Under the pieces are notes generated by a model, which was not told where the DNA came from, made no database searches, and was given only the letters and a program-made list of their open reading frames with translations. Made by a program: the position numbers and the translations under genes. DNA of 5,301 nt from Deltaproteobacteria bacterium UBA3076 (lineage in GTDB: Bacteria > Desulfobacterota > Dissulfuribacteria > Dissulfuribacterales > UBA3076): contig DFBQ01000091.1 of the NCBI GenBank assembly GCA_002367355.1, positions 1 to 5,301 of the forward strand. Direction: 5' to 3'. Of this stretch, positions 1 to 4,836 are shown one piece after another (within the stretch, counting starts at the first letter, position 1; each line of letters begins with the position of its first letter).

Positions 1-150
1 GTTAGCTATTAGTTTAATGATTAGGGACTTCACTGAAATAAAACTACCCGTTTCTACAGAAAGACCACAGTATCGACGGGCGGGTCTCATTTGTGTTGGG
101 TAGAATATTATTAGTGAACTCCCTTACAGGATGTTTTACTATTACAAACT

Positions 151-205
151 TTTACCCCGTTGAATGTAGCTTCGCTGCCCCCCTTTGTGGATTCAACAGG
201 GTGAA
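151..205. repeat. 15-bp imperfect inverted repeat (potential hairpin)
   Basis: The arms TTTACCCCGTTGAAT (151-165) and ATTCAACAGGGTGAA (191-205) are reverse complements except at two positions. In RNA one of these would be a G-U wobble, leaving a single C-A mismatch. The 25-base loop contains GTAGCTTCGCTGC and a run of C. There is no T-tract after the hairpin in either direction, so it does not look like an intrinsic terminator. It could be a dispersed repeat of the genome, a structured leader, or a protein binding site. The sequence alone does not decide. Confidence 0.65.
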
Positions 206-252
206 CCCCTTGGATGTTACTTCTAATTAACGTAATGCCCTAATTTTTCAAA

Positions 253-287
253 GCTAAACGCTAATGGCTAACAGCTAATCGCTCAAC
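253..287. repeat. Tandem array of a 7-bp GCTAANN unit
   Basis: Five consecutive 7-base units can be read: GCTAAAC, GCTAATG, GCTAACA, GCTAATC and GCTCAAC. The first five bases are constant except in the last unit, and the two trailing bases vary. Similar GCTAA/TTAGC heptamer runs are, as I recall, scattered in intergenic DNA of some Desulfobacterota and other anaerobes, but I cannot verify this here. The array ends 60 bases before the start codon of the first gene. I infer a genome-wide simple repeat more readily than a dedicated operator. Confidence 0.75.
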
Positions 288-333
288 TTAGGGTTGCGAG
301 AATTTTCTACTGTCCAGTTTGAAAGATAGAGAT

Positions 334-340
334 AAAGGAG
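334..340 (+). promoter_or_regulatory. Ribosome binding site of cpaB
   Basis: AAAGGAG lies 7 bases before the ATG at 348. It is a strong Shine-Dalgarno match that fixes the start of the first gene, since no other in-frame start with a comparable site lies upstream. Confidence 0.8.
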
Positions 341-347
341 ACAAATC

Positions 348-1175
348 ATGGGAAAATGGAAAGCGATTATCCCCATAGTCCTTGCTCTGGTGATTGCTTT
401 GACGCTCACTATCTTCCTGTATAAATGGGTAAAGAAGCAGACGACTGAGAAAGAGGCTGTACAACAGGCGGAGTCAGAGACCGTGTCTGTTGTGGTGGCG
501 TCTGCGGATTTGCCATGGGGAACAAAACTTGAACCAAAGATGATAGACACTCTCCCTTATATTAAAGAGAGCCTTCCGCCGGGATACTCATCAAGTCCGG
601 AATCGCTGGAGGGAAGGGTCCTTATCAGTCCGGTGAGGCAAAATCAACCCATCCTGGAGTCCAGTCTGGCCCCTGACAGTGTGACCAGCGGAGGCGTGTC
701 TGCCGTCATAACTCCTGGAAAGCGCGCACTGGCCGTAAAAGGTGATAAAGTAATCGGACTTTCAGGCTTTATCCGGCCGGGTAACCGGGTGGATGTTCTG
801 GTCACGATAACCGTTTCAAAGACCAAGAAGGAGATCACCAAGACAGTGCTTGAGGATGTTCTGGTGCTCGCAACAGGCATTGAAATTCAAGAAAACAAAG
901 AAGGCGGCAAGCCCCATTCAGTCGATGTCTATACCCTGGAAGTTACTCCTGAAGAAGGGGAGAGGCTGGCTTTTGCCTCAGCCAATGGAAAATTGCATTT
1001 TGCCTTGAGAAACGTCACTGACAGGGAGACTGTCTTGACAAAGGGAGCCACTATTTCCGGAATGCTTGCGTCCTTCCGTCCAAAGGTAAAGACAAAGACG
1101 AGGCGTCAGGGTAAAAAGGCGGCTTTCGTCGTAGAGGTCCTCAATGGGGACCAGGTGACCAGGAAGAAATTTTAG
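348..1175 (+). CDS. cpaB: Flp pilus assembly protein CpaB/RcpC
   Basis: This is the periplasmic, inner-membrane-anchored partner of the Tad secretin; in known systems CpaB/RcpC associates with the outer-membrane pore complex. The 275-residue length is normal for the family. Residues 7-25 form one hydrophobic segment (IPIVLALVIALTLTIFLY) after a short basic N-terminus, giving an N-in anchor. Residues 46-107 form a SAF-like domain (VSVVVASADLPWGTKL, then GRVLISPVRQNQPIL), and residues 117-240 match the RcpC/CpaB core with TPGKRALAV and the hallmark GFIRPGNRVDVLVT (140-153). The tail, VVEVLNGDQVT, resembles the usual CpaB C-terminus. The stop is followed 20 bases later by the preferred secretin start, so the two genes are surely co-transcribed. 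There are no cysteines and no sign of damage. The start is supported by AAAGGAG at 334-340. Family assignment is firm; the exact function in this organism is inferred. Confidence 0.93.
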   Translation: MGKWKAIIPIVLALVIALTLTIFLYKWVKKQTTEKEAVQQAESETVSVVVASADLPWGTKLEPKMIDTLPYIKESLPPGYSSSPESLEGRVLISPVRQNQPILESSLAPDSVTSGGVSAVITPGKRALAVKGDKVIGLSGFIRPGNRVDVLVTITVSKTKKEITKTVLEDVLVLATGIEIQENKEGGKPHSVDVYTLEVTPEEGERLAFASANGKLHFALRNVTDRETVLTKGATISGMLASFRPKVKTKTRRQGKKAAFVVEVLNGDQVTRKKF

Positions 1176-1180
1176 AAGTC

Positions 1181-1186
1181 AAGGAG
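1181..1186 (+). promoter_or_regulatory. Ribosome binding site that decides the secretin start
   Basis: AAGGAG directly abuts an ATG at 1187, which leaves no spacer and makes that codon a poor initiator. The next in-frame ATG at 1196 lies 9 bases downstream of AAGGAG, which is workable spacing. The start is therefore placed at 1196, giving a protein three residues shorter than the longest frame. Confidence 0.75.
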
Positions 1187-1195
1187 ATGCCAGCC

Positions 1196-2722
1196 ATGTT
1201 CGCAGCAAAGGGATTTAGCCAGATAGGAGCAGCATCTATTCTTATCTTCGTATTATTGTTTTTTTCCTCAGGATCATGGGCAGTCGATTCTGTGTTCACG
1301 GATACCCAGAAACCAAAGAAGCTCCAACTGGTGTCAGGGCAATCAATCATCCTGAAAAGCCCTGAACCGATCAAACGCGTTTCTGTTGGTGTACCTATGA
1401 TCGCCGGCATCAAGATTCTCTCCCCTCACGAAATGCTCATTATCGGAAATTTTACAGGGGCCACCAACCTGATCTTATGGCAGGGCAAAAAGGTCTCTGC
1501 CATATATGACCTGGATGTGGTTTATGATATCTCGCGATTGAGGCAGAAGCTTCATGAGATCCTCCCAAACGAGATGGATCTCCGTGTCATTGCAACACAA
1601 GACACCATCACCCTTTCCGGCACCGTATCCAGCACGGCAAACCTTTCTCAGGCAGTGGCCCTGGCTGAATCATATGCAGGATATGTAATAAAAACAAAAA
1701 AGACGGAGACCAAAAACAAAAAGAAAGGGACCGAGGAAAACGTCGATGTCGAATGGGCCCGCGAGGCCCGCAAGGTCTGCAACCTGGTCCAGGTTGCAGG
1801 ATGCCACCAGGTCATGCTGGAAGTAAGGGTGTCCGAGATGTCAAAGACCTTGATGAGCAGATTAGGAATCAATTTCAGTTACAACAGAGGAGGTGATTTC
1901 GGTCTCAGCTCAATTGGTGGGCTTACTCAACTGGTAGATCCAACGGATTATATATTACCAAGGAACTCAAATCTGGTTTCAGGACCACTTGGGCTCTTTG
2001 TTTCACCGAGCGTGAACGCCTTGTTCCGGTTCCACAGAGGGAGTGTCACCTGGACAGGTTTTGTCGATGCCTTAAAGGAGGACGGTCTGGTTAATGTTCT
2101 GGCAGAACCCACGCTTATAGCCTTAAGCGGACAGACCGCAAACTTTCTGGCAGGAGGAGAATTCCCTGTACCGATCCCTCAAGGCCTTGGTACTGTTGCC
2201 ATCGAATACAAGCCCTTTGGGGTGGGCCTCTCTTTTACCCCCACTGTCCTGAGTGAGGATAAGATAAATATCGAGGTTGCTCCGGAGGTATCCGAACTCG
2301 ACTTTTCGATCGCCTTGCAAGTCGGAGGATATCTGATTCCCGGCTTAAGTACGAGGAAGGCTGCAACCATTATAGAGCTTACAGACGGCCAGAGTTTTGC
2401 CATTGCAGGTCTTCTCAACAAGAGCATTAGAGACAAGATGTCCAAATTTCCACTCCTGGGGGATATTCCTGTTCTGGGCACGCTGTTTCGAAGCCGCAAA
2501 TTTCAAAAAAGCGAGACAGAGCTGATAATTATTGTCACGCCTCACATTGTAAAACCTCTTGATCTGGCAAAACAGACTCTGCCTAATGATTTCTACATAG
2601 AGCCTAATGATTCGGAAATGCTTGTCCTGGGATTAATGGAAGGAAGAGAGAAAAATCGGCTATCGACTGTCAGGGAGGAAATGGACGGGGATTTTGGACA
2701 CGTAATGCCGTATCCGGACTAA
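1196..2722 (+). CDS. cpaC: Type IVb (Tad) pilus secretin CpaC/RcpA
   Basis: This is the outer-membrane secretin that forms the channel through which the Flp pilus leaves the cell. From the start at 1196 it has 508 residues, typical of the family. A signal peptide covers about residues 1-30 (basic AAKGF, hydrophobic ASILIFVLLFF, then SSGSWA). Residues about 40-108 resemble the pilus-formation N-terminal domain (LQLVSGQSIILKSPEPIKRVSVG broken into KLQLVSGQS and IKRVSVG). A BON-like domain follows (about 111-163, with DTITLSGTVSS). The secretin core starts near VMLEVRVSEM (206-215), continues through VNVLAEPTLIALSGQ (299-313) and FLAGGEFPVPIPQG (317-330), and closes with FPLLGDIPVLGTLFRS (418-433) and ELIIIVTPHIVKPL (442-455). 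Two odd features are a lysine-rich linker (166-177) and a cysteine pair (195, 203) just before the core. It follows cpaB by 20 bp. The family call is very secure. Confidence 0.95.
   Translation: MFAAKGFSQIGAASILIFVLLFFSSGSWAVDSVFTDTQKPKKLQLVSGQSIILKSPEPIKRVSVGVPMIAGIKILSPHEMLIIGNFTGATNLILWQGKKVSAIYDLDVVYDISRLRQKLHEILPNEMDLRVIATQDTITLSGTVSSTANLSQAVALAESYAGYVIKTKKTETKNKKKGTEENVDVEWAREARKVCNLVQVAGCHQVMLEVRVSEMSKTLMSRLGINFSYNRGGDFGLSSIGGLTQLVDPTDYILPRNSNLVSGPLGLFVSPSVNALFRFHRGSVTWTGFVDALKEDGLVNVLAEPTLIALSGQTANFLAGGEFPVPIPQGLGTVAIEYKPFGVGLSFTPTVLSEDKINIEVAPEVSELDFSIALQVGGYLIPGLSTRKAATIIELTDGQSFAIAGLLNKSIRDKMSKFPLLGDIPVLGTLFRSRKFQKSETELIIIVTPHIVKPLDLAKQTLPNDFYIEPNDSEMLVLGLMEGREKNRLSTVREEMDGDFGHVMPYPD
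1777..1799. repeat. Perfect 11-bp-arm palindrome inside the secretin gene
   Basis: CTGCAACCTGG (1777-1787) is followed by a single T and then its exact reverse complement CCAGGTTGCAG (1789-1799). It encodes CNLVQVA, the linker just before the secretin core. With one central base it cannot form a normal hairpin without opening a few pairs, but it could be a dyad site on DNA. It may simply be a coincidence of codons. Confidence 0.8.
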
Positions 2723-2782
2723 TACATAAAAGATCGGTAAATGAGAAAAGCTTTAACTGCAGACAAATCTTAGGAGAAGGCG

Positions 2783-3082
2783 ATGTTGACCAGATACGTT
2801 AAAATAATCGGATTAATAGCAGCACTGTCAGTTTTTTCAGGCTGCGGAACGTTCTCCTCTCAAAGGGAGACCATGTTGGATAGGAATTGGGGAACGTCTC
2901 TTGAAGCAACAAAACAGAGCCAGATATTGAACCCTGAAGCTGGAAAAAATCTGGACCCTGTTGTCGGACTCGACGGACAGGCGGCAGCGGCAAGTATGGA
3001 AAGCTACAGGAAAGGGTTCATCAAAAAAGAGAAGCAACAGGCACAAAAAATGGAGTTCACACTTGGAAGCTCAAAAAGGTGA
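2783..3082 (+). CDS. Small Tad-locus lipoprotein with GLDG motif
   Basis: This 99-residue protein is predicted to be an outer-membrane lipoprotein. The N-terminus has a basic start (LTRYVK), a hydrophobic stretch (IIGLIAALSVFSG) and a lipobox FSG-C with Cys21. Phe at -3 is less usual than Leu. The residue after the cysteine is Gly, not Asp, so there is no inner-membrane retention signal. The mature part contains NWGTSLEATKQSQ, then NPEAGKNLDPVVGLDGQAA (50-68) and SMESYRKGF (71-79), and ends in a Lys/Gln-rich tail. I recall small proteins with this N-P-A/E-x-x-N...PV-x-GLDG...Y signature in other tad loci, where they lack a clear function. Its place between the secretin and tadE suggests a secretin-associated role such as a pilotin, but this is inference. 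The start is supported by AGGAG at 2772-2776, 6 bases from ATG. It lies 60 bp after the secretin stop. Confidence 0.85.
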   Translation: MLTRYVKIIGLIAALSVFSGCGTFSSQRETMLDRNWGTSLEATKQSQILNPEAGKNLDPVVGLDGQAAAASMESYRKGFIKKEKQQAQKMEFTLGSSKR

Positions 3083-3096
3083 GTTTGCAATCAAAT

Positions 3097-3104
3097 AAAG
3101 GAGG
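3097..3104 (+). promoter_or_regulatory. Strong ribosome binding site of tadE
   Basis: AAAGGAGG is an almost full anti-Shine-Dalgarno match, 5 bases before the ATG at 3110. An out-of-frame ATG at 3105 sits between them but reads only two codons before TGA and is too close to the site to matter. This is the strongest ribosome binding site in the window, suggesting high translation of TadE relative to its neighbours. Confidence 0.8.
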
Positions 3105-3109
3105 ATGAT

Positions 3110-3517
3110 ATGAAAAGTGAGAAAGGGGCCTCAGCCATAGAGTTTGCCATAGTATTGCCGGTTCTGGTTTTGCTCATCGCCGGGATCATGGAGTTCAGCG
3201 TTCTCCTTTATGATAAGGCTGTGATTACCAATGCCAGCCGCGAAGGGGCCAGGGCGGGGATCGTCTTCTCCGATCCGCCAATATCGGACGCAGAGATTGA
3301 AGCTATTGTGAATAACTACTGCGCCGGACACTTGATAACATTTGGTGCCGCCCCAGGTGCCACTACCAGCGTATCGCGGGCAGGGAGCGGTTCAGCCGGT
3401 GACCCCCTGACTGTTTCAGTAAATTACCATTATGATTTTTTGGTCATTCCCAATTTCCTCAATAATCTTGTTGGTGGAATTAACCTGGCGGGTCAGACAG
3501 TGATGAGGGCGGAATAA
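3110..3517 (+). CDS. tadE: TadE-family pseudopilin
   Basis: TadE proteins are pilin-like minor subunits or pseudopilins of the Tad system, processed by a prepilin peptidase. The 135-residue length is usual. The N-terminus has a short basic leader (MKSEKG) and then ASAIEFAIVLPVLVLLIAGI. Cleavage after Gly6 would leave Ala at +1 and Glu11 at +5, the classic prepilin signature. The hydrophobic helix spans about 7-33, followed by the conserved family segment LLYDKAVITNASREGARAGIV in two parts (LLYDKAV, 32-38; TNASREGARAG, 40-50). The C-terminal half is predicted periplasmic with one cysteine (Cys71), a Gly/Ser/Ala-rich loop (90-97) and a TVSVNYHYDF strand, as in other TadE proteins. It follows the lipoprotein gene by 27 bp and precedes the TadG-like gene by 22 bp. 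The family call is firm. Confidence 0.93.
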   Translation: MKSEKGASAIEFAIVLPVLVLLIAGIMEFSVLLYDKAVITNASREGARAGIVFSDPPISDAEIEAIVNNYCAGHLITFGAAPGATTSVSRAGSGSAGDPLTVSVNYHYDFLVIPNFLNNLVGGINLAGQTVMRAE

Positions 3518-3532
3518 TCCAAGAGCGGGGAC

Positions 3533-3539
3533 AAGGCAG
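3533..3539 (+). promoter_or_regulatory. Weak ribosome binding site of the TadG-like gene
   Basis: Only AAGG (3533-3536) or an earlier GCGGGG (3525-3530) precedes the ATG at 3540, poorer than the sites of the other genes. A second in-frame ATG at 3555 has no better site, so 3540 is kept. Translation may be partly coupled to tadE, whose stop codon is 22 bases upstream. Confidence 0.45.
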
Positions 3540-4784
3540 ATGAAAAAATTTCTAATGCAATCAATACTGAGGAATCAACGAGGCGCAACTGCTATCCTGG
3601 TCGGCTTATGCTTATTTGCACTTATGGGTTTCGGCGCCCTGGCCGTTGACATCGGCCATCTCTGTGTGGCGCGTAACGAACTTCAAAATGCGGCCGATGC
3701 AGGTGCGCTTGCAGGCGCGCGATTCCTATACAACGACGACGGTACTGAAGTAAATACGGGTGCAAACCAGATCGCCTATGATGCGGCTACGGCAAACATG
3801 AGTGAACGGGCTCCGGTTGATGTCAACTGGACTGGTGGAAACGCAGGAGACGCACAGAGGGGTCACTGGAGTTTTGCCACCAGGACTTTTACCCCTAACG
3901 ATTCTCTCTTACCAGTAGATCTCTGGAATGTCTCTACTGCCGAACTGGACGCCGATATCAATTTTATAAATGCCGTCAGAGTTACGGCCAGAAGACAGAC
4001 CATGCCTATAGCATCTTTTTTCGCCGGGATCTTTGGCCATGTAGGCTTTCAGCGGGCTGCCGACGCAACGGCATACATCGGGTTTGCCGGCACATTGCCA
4101 GCATATCAAGTGGATCAACCAATCGCCATTTGCGAGGATAGTATTTTAGATGATAATGATACATACACCTGCAATGTCGGGCGTATGATCAACAGCGGGC
4201 AGGACAACGCAACTAACGAGACCGGGGGATGGACCAGCTTCAATCAGGATGACGACGCCTGTAACGGGGGCACGAATGCCCAGGAGGTGAGAAGTCTCGT
4301 ATGTGCCGAAGGGAACCCAGCGACAATTCTTTTGGGCAAGGATATGGCGACAAGCGGCGGCGATATCCAGAGCGCCTTTAACGACCTGATTCAATGCTGG
4401 GCGGATAACACCACAAAGGAACGACTATGGCCGCTTGTTTTGCCGGTAGTGGACTGCGGCGATCAAAACAACGTGGGGACCTGCCAGGTGGTTAAGGGTG
4501 CGGTTGAAGTCAATATAGTATGGATAACCGGGGCAGGGGAAGACCCTGGCTACAATGACGCACCGACTAAAATGGAGCTCTGGTCAAACAGTGACCCGGA
4601 TGGTGCAGTACGCTGGGATAGTTTTGTCGGATATTTCAGCCTGGAAAATGCTGACGGGACCTCGGCTCCGTATGCTAAAAAATCCATTTATTTCCTGCCG
4701 AGCTGTACACATCATCCCCCGATGGGCACTTCCGGCGGCGAAAACTTCGGCATCCTGGCAACGATACCGGTGCTTGTACAGTAA
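3540..4784 (+). CDS. tadG: TadG-like Flp pilus assembly protein with Cys-rich C-terminal region
   Basis: TadG proteins are envelope proteins of the Tad pilus, anchored by an N-terminal helix. In this 414-residue protein, residues 10-60 match the TadE/G-like N-terminal domain: RNQRGATAILVGL, a hydrophobic helix to about 37, then AVDIGHLCVARNELQNAAD (35-53) and AGALAGARFLY. A Tad_C-like segment follows: INAVRVTARRQTMPIASFF (142-160), AGIFGHVGFQRAADATAYIG (162-181). Cleavage after Gly15 would place Leu, not Glu, at +5, so it is probably a membrane protein and not a processed pseudopilin. Residues 185-414 contain eight cysteines (198, 211, 241, 255, 286, 306, 315, 389), many Asp/Asn/Gly, and no von Willebrand A MIDAS motif (DxSxS) that I can see, unlike some TadG proteins. 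The N-terminal assignment is secure; calling it TadG instead of a generic Tad-domain protein is less certain. Confidence 0.85.
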   Translation: MKKFLMQSILRNQRGATAILVGLCLFALMGFGALAVDIGHLCVARNELQNAADAGALAGARFLYNDDGTEVNTGANQIAYDAATANMSERAPVDVNWTGGNAGDAQRGHWSFATRTFTPNDSLLPVDLWNVSTAELDADINFINAVRVTARRQTMPIASFFAGIFGHVGFQRAADATAYIGFAGTLPAYQVDQPIAICEDSILDDNDTYTCNVGRMINSGQDNATNETGGWTSFNQDDDACNGGTNAQEVRSLVCAEGNPATILLGKDMATSGGDIQSAFNDLIQCWADNTTKERLWPLVLPVVDCGDQNNVGTCQVVKGAVEVNIVWITGAGEDPGYNDAPTKMELWSNSDPDGAVRWDSFVGYFSLENADGTSAPYAKKSIYFLPSCTHHPPMGTSGGENFGILATIPVLVQ

Positions 4785-4836
4785 ATGGTGAATTGGACCG
4801 CCAAAAGACAAAAAGGCATTATAAGGGGAAGATTCC

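Larger units (their letters stand above)
1..347. other. Gene-free leader region upstream of the tad operon
   Basis: No convincing protein or RNA gene is visible here. The longest reading in the first 100 bases is a 28-codon frame (17-103) without a ribosome binding site. The stretch is more AT-rich than the genes that follow. It holds a 15-bp imperfect inverted repeat (151-205), a 7-bp tandem repeat (253-287), degenerate reverse-oriented copies of the same unit at the left edge, and the ribosome binding site of the first gene (AAAGGAG, 334-340). I looked for sigma-70 and sigma-54 promoter boxes and found no pair with good spacing, so the operon promoter remains unplaced and could lie here or further upstream. 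No Flp pilin or prepilin peptidase gene, which often precede cpaB, is present. Confidence 0.7.

Noticed and set aside
17..103. A 28-codon open frame (ATG at 17, stop TAG at 101-103) near the left edge
   Set aside because: There is no ribosome binding site, the product is very short, and I recognise no motif; the frame begins inside degenerate repeat DNA. It could be a remnant of an upstream gene but cannot be supported.
44..103. CTACCC (44-49) and GGGTAG (98-103) as a riboswitch-like stem
   Set aside because: The arms are only 6 bases, alternative pairings compete (ACCCG with CGGGT), and no known riboswitch core such as that of the cyclic-di-GMP classes is visible.
98..106. TAGAAT at 101-106 as a sigma-70 -10 box
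   Set aside because: The sequence 17 bases upstream is GC-rich and has no resemblance to TTGACA, so no promoter pair can be claimed.
275..550. A 91-codon minus-strand frame overlapping the leader and the start of cpaB
   Set aside because: It overlaps a clear family member on the other strand, has no recognisable motif and looks like a chance frame.
2741..2773. A ten-codon frame (ATGAGAAAAGC...) between the secretin and the lipoprotein gene
   Set aside because: There is no ribosome binding site before it and it overlaps the ribosome binding region of the lipoprotein gene; a leader peptide cannot be supported.
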